A stretch of 64,000 bases of DNA from Gymnothorax reevesii (taxonomy: Eukaryota > Chordata > Actinopteri > Anguilliformes > Muraenidae): positions 78,703,367 through 78,767,366 of the forward strand of contig CM056580.1 in assembly GCA_029721435.1 (NCBI GenBank). The letters are read 5' to 3'. Position 1 is the first letter of the stretch. Each line of letters opens with the position of its first letter. Of this stretch, positions 9,781 to 20,738 are shown piece after piece. The notes beneath the pieces are model-generated. The model had not been told where the DNA came from, searched no databases, and was given only the letters and a program-made list of their open reading frames with translations. Position numbers and translations under genes: made by a program.

Positions 9781-12644
9781 TGGCTTCTCTGCTAAAGGCT
9801 CTCCAAAGACACTTAGTGCAATCGTAAATGTGAGCCAATGACGAACCCCAAAATACAAACAGCCTATATCATTTTCATGGGTACATGTGGCCGGTAGAAC
9901 CTGACACTCATCCTGCTCTGGTCACCCCTTTCCTTTTTAGGGGTGCCCCTGACCTGGTAGACAAATTATTGAAGTCAAATTATTTAGTCATACCAACGAC
10001 TCACTCTCGCTGATTTTGACTTCAGCGCGGCATGGTCACACGTTGACCCAGGATAATGCAAAGGAATGTTTAAGTTGCCCATTGCTAAGGCTATTTATTG
10101 ACCAAATTCTCGAAGAATTGGTCAATGAGTTCTACTCAACCTGACGGGATAGGCAAAATTCTAAACAATGTGCAATCAAGCGGAACGAGCTGCCCACACG
10201 ACAAAATCAAAACTATTTTCTGAGCTTTTAAGTTGTGGTTGATGTATCTTGTCTCAAAACCAATATCCCATTTTATGTACACCAAATATTTCAAAATTGT
10301 TTGTGTTGCGTTGGAAATTTTGGTCAGTATATATACAAGAATGTCCTAATCTTTCTTCAAAGGACTACTGTAGCTGCATAAAAGCTGGAGTCTTTGAACG
10401 GTTGTTAAAAAAAAAAGAATTCTTGTAATAGAGAGCCAGCTCGGAGGACTCACTTTGGAGTTTTCAATTTTTTTCCGATAAGAATTCCTTATCCAAATAT
10501 GTAATTCCTCCTCTGATGACAATCTGTGCAGGTGCAAGCATGTTACTGCATCTGTTTAAGTCCTCTCAATTAACCATTTTCCAGCTTTTAGTTTTTTATC
10601 TGTAATGAAAAGAACCTGTTTCCTCAAGATAAAAGAGTCTAGAGGACAATCGACAGGAAGTCTTTTCACATAAAGATCCTGGCTTTATCCATGGTAGTCT
10701 CATACAGTGTGCTGCTAATTTTCTAAATGTATGATAATAATATTTTAGGTAATCATTATGTCAATAAATGATTTATCATTTGGGTAAATGTGTAATATCA
10801 AGGTATATTTTTATTTGTAAGCCATGTGGAAGGTGAAGAAATTGTGTTCCTGCAAAAAGCATGAAGTAAGAGAATCTTACACAGTATTTAGTTGTAAGGT
10901 CTCACTGGAGTTGTGTTTTTGCTGTGTTACACAAAATGGTCTCCAGTGCGGTGGTCTTGTTCTACTCACTTCAGCATTTGCCAGCGGGGCAGACAGTTCC
11001 ACTTGCCAAGCAAATTGTAATTTACGTTCTTCTTGAAAGAGAGATAAAAAAAGATTGTATCTCCCTTCAGGAGACTGAGACTCATGATGTGGTGGACTTG
11101 CTTGCTGTTCTGTGTAACCTGTTGAGCTTGGGGCGGTGGGGGAGTACGCTAAGTCTGCGGAATGTGGGTCGGGCTGAGACAAGCTCCCTCTCATTCTCTC
11201 TCCCTTCGACATTTATTCACTCTTTCTCTGCTCAGTTTCTCCTGACTTGCAGTGACATGCTTCTCTCTCTCCTCCACCCCCACCCCCCATCGCCGAGCTG
11301 CCAAGCTGTAAGTTTTAGTTTAGTGCCTATCTCGGTTTCCCTACAGTAGCTGCAGCCAGAAAAGACAAACAGAGAGTGATTCAGTTTCCAGGAATGCAGG
11401 GCTCAAGAAGGCGGGGTTGAGGCAAGTGGAGGGGTGGAGCTGGGGGAGAGGAGCCAACCAGCTGCATTGAAATTTGGTTGTTTTTCCAGCCTGTCTCATC
11501 ATATGAGCCCCGAGCGAGGAAGTGATGTCACAAGCTTGTGTTTGGGTGAGAAGCCGCAGCTTCCGAGAGGGGAGTCCAACTGAGAGGTGACATCACGCCC
11601 AATCACACAACCCCCAACAGGATCCTCTGTCTTCCGGCAGGGGTTGTGCAATTCTGGGCCTTCAGAGTGAAGCAAGACTTCCTTGAACCATTTCCTGGGA
11701 TCACAGAATCTTTTGTGTGTGTGTGTGTGTGTGTGTGTACGTTTGCATACTGATTGAGTGTGAAATGTGGCCTTGATTCTTTTTGTTTTTATTGAAATAG
11801 AAGACTCATCCAAAGGAAATATCTTGGCCTTCCCACTCAACGATATTGTTTTGTGTCAGATTCTCCTGATACACATACTCTGTTTATTTTGCCTGACTCT
11901 GTCTCACTGATCAGAATGGAGTGTGTTAGCCTAAGGATGAGCACATTCTTAGATAACCGTCCCACAGCTGATTCACGTGTCTGGGCATGTACAGACGAGA
12001 ATTACAATATACCTCTGCAACTCCGTACACCCGGATGAATGAAACTGTTAAATCAATACTACGGAATGTTCCCGAGATCAAAGCAACCAAATTTCTCATC
12101 AAGTGTTGAAATCTCACTGTGTGAAGCCGCAATTCAAGTGTCAATGGAAATGGTTAAATATTGTAAGGCAAATACAAAGTATTATGTTGGCAGTCAAAAA
12201 TAACAAATTGAATGAAAAACCCACATTAAAGTCATAACATTGGGCCCAATGTAATCCATCTGAACAGCTTTAATGCTTTATGGCATACATACATTCTACA
12301 AGCCTCTAGGAAGCTACAGGAGAGATGTGAAACCATTTTTTCACAAGACATTTCCTTGATCGAAGTTTTCGTGAGAGTAGTATTGAGGGCTGTTTGACGC
12401 GCTGGTCCAAAATCTTCAATAGCTGATCATTTGGATTACGATCTGTTGACTGCAAAGGCCTTAACTTAATTCACATCATTTACATACAGGTCTATCCATT
12501 CAGTAACCCTCTAATGCCATGTGGGTGACTAAATTATCATTCCAGAATAGACCACTACCATTAAGAAGGAGCTGATCTGTCATAGAATAAAGGAAATCAC
12601 TCAGGATTTCCATTAATTTGCAGAGACCCTTTCCTCTTGAAGAA
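9781..12644. other. No gene recognised; (TG)n tract at 11712-11738
   Basis: Long stretch without a recognisable gene or element. Short open frames at 10824-11349 and 11499-11840 have no family resemblance. A pyrimidine-rich block around 11160-11345 ends at a donor-like 'GTAAGT' (about 11309), which could belong to an unseen plus-strand exon, but no coding support was found. A short (TG)n microsatellite lies at 11712-11738. Confidence 0.4.
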
Positions 12645-12838
12645 CAATGAAAAAATTGAGTTTGAATCAAAGTAAAAAAATCGCGTCAACTTGTTACAGC
12701 TAATTTTTTTAGTTTTTCTCAATTGAAAAAAAATTACCTTTGTAAAAATGTTTTCAATTAAGAAAAAATAAAAAAAAATTAGCTGTAACAAGTTGACACA
12801 ATTTTACTTTCATCCAAAGTCTCAATTTGTTCAGTGAA
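12645..12838. repeat. AT-rich palindromic (fold-back) element
   Basis: The left arm contains 'tcaacttgttacagctaatt' (about 12687) and the right arm its reverse complement 'aattagctgtaacaagttga' (about 12778). Pairing extends outward through 'aaattgag' and inward through an AT-rich loop, giving arms of roughly 75 bases with modest mismatches. No coding content. Likely a small MITE; class unknown. Confidence 0.75.
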
Positions 12839-13984
12839 GACAAGTGAGTCAAATTCCTTTCATTTGTCATCCATCTGCTGCTGACCATTAAATAATTTTT
12901 TTTTTCTTTTAAATGACAATATAAATTCCGATAACATACTACTAATTCTAGTTTATTGCAAATTTATGACAAAAACATCTACTAAGCTTAAATGAACTGC
13001 CTCAGAGGGTTTACCTCTAGATTTGGGGTATGTGGACCATCGCCTTCGCTGATCAGTCTGAATTATAAAATCAGCAGCAATAAACAAATTTTGTGCAGAA
13101 ACAACTTTATTTGTGTTATAGCAGAGCTGGCTGTTATTATGTCAACATTACAATGGTAATGAAGGCTGCATTACTGGACATACTTTCTCTTGTTTTCTTG
13201 AGTGTGAGCATGTAAAAATCTTGAACATAATCTTGACTTTGTCTCTCTCAGTGATTGAAAACTTTGAGCTTGGTGCTGGAAGGGTGAGAGTCGGGATGAC
13301 TGAACACGAAAACTGGAACAGCAGTGTCATGTCAGCCAAAGTAAGGGGAATGAGCGTAAGATGCTCTCTTCTGTCATGATTTATCTTGACATTCCATGGA
13401 TGATTACGTGTTTGCTGAGTCTTTCGCTGCTCCTTTTATAGTGTTAAGCTTTTTACTTAAGTCTGGTGATTCAATTAACAGATTTTGACACACCTGTGAG
13501 ACCAGACTACCGTTACATTCCACTCCGTCTACAAGTTCTCCCCCGCGGGATTTGCGAACTTCATTACCTTTAAAGGTTTTCGGAACGCAATCTTTCAAAT
13601 TCCATGTCAATCGTGACTGAGCCGTTCTCATTAGGACCATTGCCAGGTCTGAGGAATCCCTGTCGAACTGGTGTTGGTGGGTATGTTCCTGTAGAGCTGG
13701 TACACAAACAGGCTTTGGTATCGGTGTCCATTTCATTATTCGCCAACACTACTTTCATTCATAGATTAGAATACGGTAGCTAAATATTTCAGGTGAAAAT
13801 GCAAAAATGCCATTAACTGCAATGAATTCATCAGTAAATTTCTCAGCACAACTTTGAAATCCTTGACCATAACATCCTATTCCAAAGTCCTTCCAAATAT
13901 TACGGGCCGTTTTTTGTTTGTTTTCTTTTTTGTAATTCTATCATTTAAAATTTTAACAACTTAATGTTAAAATTAGAAAATTAG
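12839..13984. other. No gene recognised
   Basis: Contains open frames on the minus strand at 13148-13339 and 13404-13736 (110 residues) with no recognisable domain and no repeat structure. I cannot support them as genes, though the latter is the longest non-repeat open frame in this part of the window. Confidence 0.4.
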
Positions 13985-14050
13985 ATTTCGATCATTTAGC
14001 AAGCGCTCTTATTCAAAGCGACATACCAAAGAGAGTGGAATTGATTGGAA
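13985..14050. repeat. Fragment of a common fish dispersed repeat
   Basis: 'catttagcaagcgctcttat' followed by 'tcaaagcgacataccaaaga' is a close variant of the teleost repeat also represented at 9136-9212. Confidence 0.45.
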
Positions 14051-14708
14051 TTTAAGTGCCCAACGTGGTAAGATAAAACTTGAACTCTGTAGTAAAGCTG
14101 TTAAATAAAAGTAATCAGTGACATGTTTTTCTAATGTGTAGCTTCTGTTTTTTTCTCAAGGGTTTCAAATGGTAGAGGCATGATTATAGCATGGGGCAGG
14201 CCAATGAAAATGAATGAAAACTGGGGTTACATTGCAGGGGTTGCAAGCTCAACTTCCAGGTGGAGAACAACTGTTATGATATTGTATTAAAGCTCATCAG
14301 AGTTGTCATGTTAAATATCCATCAATTTCCAAGTTGTTCACAGGAGAGGCGCACAAATTGATCATTGGAGCCTTTCATGTGCATTCCAGTCACAGATTTC
14401 ATTTAGCAACTAATGATCTCAATTCATTTTTGGATGGCTCACTTTTTGAGGCATTATGATGTCATAAACTGAAATCAATATTCACTGTCAATGACATGCT
14501 AAGCATTATGCTAGCTTCATTGCAAATAGTATGTGTGCTGTGTCAGAGTATTCTCATCATCAAACTATTCATTTTTGCTGACAAATAGGATTTTTAACAG
14601 TTTGTGGGCCCTCTCTCCGTTCCATTTTCTGAGAAGCTTACTCCTATTTGTCAGATATATTCTCAGAAAATGAATGCATTTGTCTATCATTAATCCTTTG
14701 CGCAGATA
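14051..14708. other. No gene recognised
   Basis: AT-rich; nothing supported. Confidence 0.4.
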
Positions 14709-14710
14709 TA

Positions 14711-15560
14711 CACTACCGTTCAAAAGTTTTAGGACACCCCAATTTTCCAGTTTTTTATTGAAAAATATGCAGTTCCAGTTCAACAAATGGCTTGAAATGG
14801 TACAAAGGTAAGTGGTGAACTGTCAGAAGTTTTAAACAAAAGGTAAGGTTACCCAGGTTTTTGTAAGCCGTCAAGTAAGTGAAAGGATGGTTCCTCAGAG
14901 TGTGACATCAACTGTCAAACACTGAGGAGAAAGCATGATGGTCTGGGGCTTGTTTGCTGGATCCAGGATCAGTGACTTACAGAATGAAAGGCACCTTGAA
15001 CCAAAATGGCTACCACAGCATTCTGCAGCACCATGCAGTACCCTCTGGTATGAGCCTAGTTGGTCAGAGGTTCATCCTACAGCAAGATAATGACCCAAAA
15101 CATAAGTCTAAGCTCTGCTGGAACTACCTTAGGAAAAAAGAACAAGATGGTAAGTTTGAAAACATGGAGTAGCAGCACAGTCTCCAGATTTAAGCCCCAT
15201 CGAGATGGTTTGGGATGAACTGGACAGAAGAGTGAAAGCAAAGCAACCTGCAAGTGCCGCACATTTATGGGAACTTCTGTAACAGAGTTGGAAAGAACTT
15301 TCTGAAGAATATTTGATTTCAATTGTAAAAAGAATGGCACAAGTGTGTTCAGCCGTTATATCTGCCAAAGGTGGCAACTTTGAGTCAAAAGTTTAAAATA
15401 CATTTTGGTTTATAAATTGATTCCATGATTTCTTTTTTTTCAATTGTTAATTTGCTCTATCAAGTCTATGCTTTCAATCCAGAGTAAAATGAGACATTAA
15501 ACTGCATAATTTTCTATTAAAAAAATTGGTGTGTCCTGAAACCTTTGACTTTTGGCAGTT
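14711..15560 (+). mobile_element. Internally deleted Tc1-like element, TIR CACTACCGTTCAAAAG
   Basis: The left terminus 'cactaccgttcaaaagtttt' follows a TA (14709-14710). The right end, 'ggtgtcctgaaacctttgac' then 'ttttggcagttta', is its diverged reverse complement. Only about 850 bp remain. Transposase relics are visible: KHGGESMMVWGLFAG at about 14920-14965 and, after several stops, SPDLSPIEMVWDELDRRVKA (about 15185-15240), which holds the third acidic catalytic residue. The first catalytic Asp region is missing, so this is an internally deleted, dead copy. Confidence 0.85.
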
Positions 15561-15576
15561 TAGACGCCAAAGTCCA

Positions 15577-15707
15577 TAAATTCCAAAATTTAATTTCTAT
15601 ATAATCCTGTAATTGAATTTCCAAATGTCTTCCTTCACTGGAATAATATTCCAGAGTCTCTGTGACACACATACTGAGTTATAAAGCCTAAATAGGCTCA
15701 TGCATAA
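15577..15707 (+). repeat. Dispersed repeat, inverted copy at 50992-51130
   Basis: The segment with 'ccttcactggaataatattc', 'cagagtctctgtgacacaca' and 'tactgagttataaagcc' is matched in reverse complement, with about one difference per ten bases, by 50992-51084 and less closely out to 51130. Not identified with a named element. Confidence 0.75.
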
Positions 15708-15870
15708 CATGAAAAAACTGGCATTATTCGTATTCTGCGGAAAGGGGTTAAGAAAATGGCACCTAACCACAGACGGAAATCGATAAAATCGTGGCATCAT
15801 CATGATTTCACAATGTGTGGACACCGGATCACAGAAAGTAACCTGCTACTTGGAAATTAAAGGGTACGAA

Positions 15871-16104
15871 TGAAGGGTTCAGCACAATAACTTGATAAAT
15901 GCCAATCTCATGTTTTATATGACAGAGGGGAATAAATAATTTTATATTTTAGTTTAATTTCCCCATAGATAAATTCAGAAACAAAATATGAGAAAAACAG
16001 ATTTCTGGCCAGTACACAGCATCGGTACATGGTGAAACTGCACTCTGTGTAATGTCATCAAACATGAGATTGGCATTTATGAAGTTATTGCACTGAACCC
16101 TTCA
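15871..16104. repeat. Inverted repeat with 45-base arms
   Basis: The left arm 15871-15915 (starts TGAAGGGTTCAGCACAATAA) and right arm 16060-16104 are reverse complements with only about three mismatches. They are separated by about 144 bases of non-coding sequence. Probably the termini of a small non-autonomous element or a fold-back element; no target duplication identified. Confidence 0.8.
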
Positions 16105-16655
16105 AATACACACAACATTACAATGAACCACACTTAATTGCTTTCGAGTATATTTTAGGGGTATATTATGGAAGTCATTTAAAATGTGGACCAATATCAA
16201 GAAATTGGCTGGAATGAAAACCATTCAGGATGGATTTGAAGACTTTAGAAAAGAGATGCAAAAGCTTTGCTTTGATGTACAGCCTGTTCCTGCCCTAAAG
16301 GCTGGCAATTTCTCCCATATACCAAACCCCTAGACAGGGGGCAATGGTAAGAGAATATTGATTGCACGTTTCAATCCCCACCACCCAAGTTCAAGACTTC
16401 CCCATATAATGGAATGGCACATGGCCGTTTCATCAACTATTAAATCATTGCACGTCAAATTAAATATTTTGAGTGTAGCGTCACTGATTGGGTTTTTACG
16501 CAAAAGAATACATTTCAGGATGAGATATCAAAGTGAATTTGGTTTATTTCCACAGCAATGCACATATGTTATTAAAAATTTGCGGGTCACTGTATTCAAA
16601 CCATTGTGACAAAATAAAGACAAGAAAAATCAAGAAAGCAGAATACACTTTAAAT
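16105..16655. other. No gene recognised
   Basis: AT-rich sequence; the 83-residue frame at 16358-16609 (+) has no recognisable features. Confidence 0.4.
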
Positions 16656-16660
16656 TTCAT

Positions 16661-16666
16661 TTTATT
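16661..16666 (-). terminator. Candidate poly(A) signal of the 17.2-17.9 kb gene
   Basis: AATAAA on the minus strand, the first such hexamer after the stop codon at 17184-17186, giving a 3' untranslated region of about 520 bases. A reasonable but unproven assignment. Confidence 0.5.
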
Positions 16667-17183
16667 CATGACATATCACAATAAATACCTTCAATTGGTG
16701 CAAATAAATATAGCATGACATAAATAACAATAAATAAAATCATACGTTAAATATAACATCACATCCTTTTCAAGTAGTATTGAGGTATCATCCTCTCGCC
16801 TTCGGATGACGTCAGCATATCCAACTCCTCTAAATGAGGATACCTGTAGGTTAATGAACGTCATGGCCTACTTCTGCATTGCAGTGATCTAAAAACAAAT
16901 CAACACAAATATGAACTTAAAGTTTTTTATCCCCCCCAATTAACAGCGTTGTCATGTTTCCTTCAAATAATGCACAAAATTGTTCAAGTCAGTCCTTCAA
17001 GTTCTCCACCGTTTTAGGAGTCTCTTTTACAAATACGCCTCACGCACTTGGACGGTGGCAGCGTGTAGCGGGCATCCGCCTGCTTCCGCCTTGCGCAGCC
17101 ATGCCACGACGGTCCTGGCCTCGTCGCGGCTGTCCACGAGCGCCGTCAGTTTTCAGTCCAGTAGTGTTGATGCCACAGTTCGT

Positions 17184-17888
17184 TCAGTTCTCGCTGCCCA
17201 GTTTATGGTAAACAGGGTAAAGGAAGGCCAGTACATAGCTGTTCTTCCTGCTTTCCTCGCACAGGTTCGTCACCTTTGCATCGCGGCAGGGACAGGTCCA
17301 GTTCAGGAGCCGGCTGAGAATGCTCTTCAGAGATGCTGCTTGTTGCTGCTCTTGCTGGGGATCCTCCGCTGGCAGACTTTTCATCTGGCGAGCCTGCTGC
17401 TCGGCGGACTGGAAAGGCATGAGCTGGTACGGCGGGAAGGACAGCTCCTCAATCGCCGCTTCCTCCGCAGATTTATCAGTAGCACTCGGTGTCGCGGTTT
17501 CCACGCTGGCCTCCTCCGTGTAGATCTGCAGGAAAACTACGAGGCACAGGATGAGCAGCCACCGCTTTGCCGGGCTCTTCTCGGGCGGCGGGAGGTACTT
17601 TCGGACTTTGGCAGGGTACATAACCCTCGTCGTTTTCCTCCGGGGCCGGACCCACGCATTGCGCAGCGGCGGGGCAGCAGAAACCTGCTCGAACGTGAAA
17701 AATTCTGGTTCTTTGCTCCGCGGCATTGGCCTGTAGTCGGCCCGAACAAAGTTATTAGCAGGGATCGATAAAGTCACGCTGTTTGATCGCGCCAACATGC
17801 TCTTCGTTTTCTTGAGTCCTTTCAGGTCACCGCTTCCTTCTCTAGAGCAAGCTAGCTGTGTGCAAACTGACAGGCAAAGTACCTTCAT
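17184..17888 (-). CDS. Single-pass membrane protein sharing the torsin-4A N-terminal block (paralog A)
   Basis: A 234-residue protein from one coding exon. Residues 61-126 align by eye with torsin-4A encoded at 32696-33922: EFFTFE (62-67) corresponds to EIFTFD, then RVMYP (88-92), VRKYLP (95-100), EKSPAK (103-108) and a hydrophobic segment, about 110-122, ending VVFLQIY, matching RVLFP, GRKFLP, ERSRAK and SVLFLQVY. A basic stretch (RPRRK, 81-85) precedes the membrane segment, suggesting the N-terminus is cytosolic. The tail is Gln/Glu-rich, then Cys-containing (NWTCPCRDAK, 196-205), and has no Walker motifs. No torsin ATPase domain follows. The chosen ATG is the first in frame; Met31 (17798) is a plausible alternative. 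A strong 3' splice site sits at 17979. Function unknown. Confidence 0.85.
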   Translation of the reverse strand: MKVLCLSVCTQLACSREGSGDLKGLKKTKSMLARSNSVTLSIPANNFVRADYRPMPRSKEPEFFTFEQVSAAPPLRNAWVRPRRKTTRVMYPAKVRKYLPPPEKSPAKRWLLILCLVVFLQIYTEEASVETATPSATDKSAEEAAIEELSFPPYQLMPFQSAEQQARQMKSLPAEDPQQEQQQAASLKSILSRLLNWTCPCRDAKVTNLCEESRKNSYVLAFLYPVYHKLGSEN

Positions 17889-17978
17889 ATATGGTTTAGT
17901 TTCTAAGACACGCCTACAGCCAGGAACGCCCCTAAGATGAGCTAATACGTTCTCATTTCACAAAAAGGAAAAGTACAT

Positions 17979-17998
17979 CTTTGAGGGAAAAAACACAA
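17979..17998 (-). promoter_or_regulatory. 3' splice site upstream of paralog A start
   Basis: Minus-strand sequence 'ttgtgttttttccctcaaag' is a long pyrimidine tract ending in AG at 17980-17979, 90 bases before the ATG. It implies the coding exon is preceded by an intron, as also seen for the torsin-4A coding exon. Confidence 0.55.
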
Positions 17999-18114
17999 GA
18001 AAAGTAAGATAGTACTGAACTATGAACATTTTATTAATTCACTGAACTGAAATAATATTGAATATACAGCGTCAGGGGCAATTTCTCAGCAATACAAAGG
18101 GAAAAGAGACGCAG

Positions 18115-18168
18115 CTACCAGCTGAATATGAGTGCACCCACCGTACCCACCTCAGCCTCGCTCCTGCA
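18115..18168 (-). other. Candidate second upstream or terminal exon
   Basis: Minus-strand acceptor 'ggctatttctctctttcag' precedes 18168. The sequence then reads in frame for 17 codons to a TAG at 18117-18115. A poly(A)-like AATAAA (18036-18031) follows. Alternatively a donor inside it (GAG/GTGGGT near 18150) would splice it to the coding exon at 17978. Both readings rest only on splice-site shape. Confidence 0.25.
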
Positions 18169-18509
18169 CTGAAAGAGAGAAATAGCCTATTAGATTTACT
18201 CAGGGATGCCTTGTCAGCTGGCTGCGCACAAATATTACTGGTATCAAACGAATCAATTTTGCCCCAATTTAGTTCATGAAATCAATTGGAAGTTACTTTA
18301 CTCAGTCGTGTGCAACCGGAGTACACAACGTTTTAATGTATATATTTTGCTTCATTTCAGCTCTTTTCTGACTACTTTTAATATTCATTGCTTAGCCTTA
18401 TCAAACCTAGGCGATGCGGATCTATGTAAAGTGGAGGTCTTTGTACTTGAATTTTTGTTTCTTTAGACTGGCATGACTCGTCACTTGGCTCACTCAAGTC
18501 ATTACTTAC

Positions 18510-18578
18510 CTGATATTCGGCAATGTGCTTATTGACGATGAGAAGACGGAATAACTTATTATGAGGAGGCAAAATGAA
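18510..18578 (-). other. Candidate upstream exon with consensus splice donor
   Basis: On the minus strand this 69-base stretch ends ATATCAG followed by GTAAGTAATG, an excellent donor, and begins after a possible acceptor 'tttttacaaatag'. It is open in one frame (LFRLLIVNKHIAEYQ) with phase 0 at the donor. It may be a 5' untranslated exon of the gene at 17184-17888. A second candidate exon starts at 18168 after 'tatttctctctttcag'; there, the same frame would read CRSEAEVGTVGALIFSW and stop at 18115-18117, with AATAAA at 18031-18036, so a separate tiny gene is the alternative. Confidence 0.35.
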
Positions 18579-18599
18579 CTATTTGTAAAAATACGATTT

Positions 18600-20100
18600 T
18601 CATAAATGTGACATAAGTTTATTTTCAGTGCTCATTTTGGTTCATTGGCTCAGTTTGATTCATTTTGGTTTGGTTTTGCTGTTTTTATTTTATTTATTTT
18701 ACATTTTACATGAATATAACCTATGTGAGTCAAGATTATTTTTTATTATGCAAAGGTGAATTCACCATATGCTTCCTTTGAGTTACAACAACACACCACG
18801 GCACTGTTAAGTTCTGAACACTGTCCACAGTCCGCGCGTGATCCTCCATCACGATGCGACAACGCTCCAGGGGAATCCTCCCCGAGGCGCAAATAAGGTG
18901 CGGAATTCCGCCCTATGGCAGGTAAGCGATCAGACGGAATATGCATAAAATGCATGGCATTTGCGTCACTATCGTGTATTTACACTCCTGATTTTATTTC
19001 AGTGTAGTAATCAATGGGGCACCCATAAGAGCCTTTATTTGACGAATTATTCAACACGCATGAAACGAATTCTAATAACGTGCGTCATGGACCATTGCAT
19101 TGTGTTTGAAAAGATTATCCGGAGAGCAAGTTATGCCTTAAGATTTTTTGAAAAATGTATGCATTCGCTGGGCATTTGCTTTCTGAAGATTTGCGCTGTC
19201 ATTGTTTTCGAATAACATACTCTTGTGCGCCAACAAAATACGGCACAAAAGCAACACCATCCAGCTGAGATTAATGAAAATGTAAACTCTTGTCCTTTAA
19301 AAATAGCAGATAGAACTATCAAGTTATTGAAAACAAAGTGCCCAGCAGTAAGTTAACAAAATTACGGTATAGGGGTGAAGTTAATGAATTTACAATGACA
19401 TAAGAAATAGACAGTACTCCTCAATGCAGACAAACAATAAATCGGAATGTAATCTGGTTTAGTGCATTTTTTCAAGGTACAAAGGTATTAAGCTCGCGTC
19501 AAGAATATGAAATATTTCACCGGCTTTAGGCTTCAAGTAGGGACCATCCCTGGATAATCTTTTAAAGTAATTTTACATATTGGCCTAAATGAAAAATAAA
19601 AGCGTTACATTCATGCGAAAATTAAGCTGGTCACGATAAGTTATGATCTTCTTGCGGTATTCCTGTGAATATTGCGAAGAGTCGGGGCTTTTTTTCAATA
19701 GAGTGTCTTATTGACTCCAATCGCAACTGCATTTGATGACTCGCCCGGCTTTGTGCCATGTAGTACCTCGTAACGGCACCGCGAAACTGGAAAAACTGTC
19801 GTTCAGAGCTACTACCAACAGATGACAGTGTTTAACTGGAGGGTGTTCATGTTTTGCTCATTTGTTGCTTTTTTGTCGGCACCTTTTCGTGAACTTCCCT
19901 ACGCAGGATGTGGAAGTAGGTGTGAGGGGAAAAAAGCTATAATTTCTGAAATACTAGGGGTTTTTTTAAACAGTGTGAATAAAAACATTTGGGTAACTTG
20001 ACCCCAGACAGAATGTTCTTTGCGTTATGATTAGTGTAAGCTTTGACCTTCAGTAAGCAATTAACCTGTCAGTAGGAGCATCTGTGCTTCTGATGAGAGA
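18600..20100. other. No gene recognised; small CpG-richer island near 18790-18930
   Basis: Mostly AT-rich. The stretch 18790-18930 has more CG dinucleotides than its surroundings (for example 'catcacgatgcgacaacgct'), which could mark a promoter or first exon of the minus-strand gene at 17184-17888. No coding support. Confidence 0.3.
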
Positions 20101-20108
20101 AAGACAAC

Positions 20109-20125
20109 CCCCCCCCCCCCCACCC

Positions 20126-20161
<36 letters not shown>
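20109..20161. repeat. Poly(C) run followed by (CA)n
   Basis: A near-uninterrupted run of C (20109-20129) followed by about 15 CA/AC dinucleotides. The complementary strand is a G-run with quadruplex potential. Confidence 0.9.
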
Positions 20162-20164
<3 letters not shown>

Positions 20165-20696
20165 CTCATGGGCAGACAGCACGCATACACGCCCTACACA
20201 GCCTTTCCTTTTGCCGTCTATCTGTCTTCTGTGCGTTGTTAAGAAAGCATTTTTTGTGGAGATTTTTTTAATTCTTCTAAAGACATCATTTTCATTTTAC
20301 CGTTCATTTCCCCAGTTTTTCTACAGAGCAAAGAAAAAAGTGAAATGATAGAATTATTTTAAAATGCTAGTTTAGCTGCTTGCACACAACCAAAAGTTCA
20401 AACTAATTTGATTGATTCATTTGGTGCAAAATTGCATAATTTAATTAGAAGTTACTTGTAACAGCTGGATGAAGCCAATCAATTTAGCCTTTTTAAGTGA
20501 ATCTAACGTTTCACTTTTTCAGCATAATATTCTGTCCTTCTTTGGCACAAATTGGTGTTTCTTCAACTTCCTTGATCTTCATGTAGAGAAGATGGAAAAA
20601 ATGATACATCTGTTCTGTGCGACTCTGTGGACAGGCGATGGGATCATCAACAGGCTCTGATGGAAAGGACTGAACACACAGTTTTGACTCATAGGC
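20162..20696. other. No gene recognised
   Basis: AT-rich intergenic sequence; nothing supported. Confidence 0.4.
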
Positions 20697-20738
20697 TGCT
20701 TTTACACCGAAAGCGAAACAATTTTTTTGCACTATATA

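Noticed and set aside
10924..11349. 141-residue plus-strand frame ending near a GTAAGT donor
   Set aside because: No recognisable family, low-complexity Ser/Leu stretches, and an overlapping minus-strand frame; considered chance.
16980..17771. 263-residue plus-strand frame
   Set aside because: Antisense shadow of paralog A, whose minus-strand product has recognisable homology to torsin-4A.
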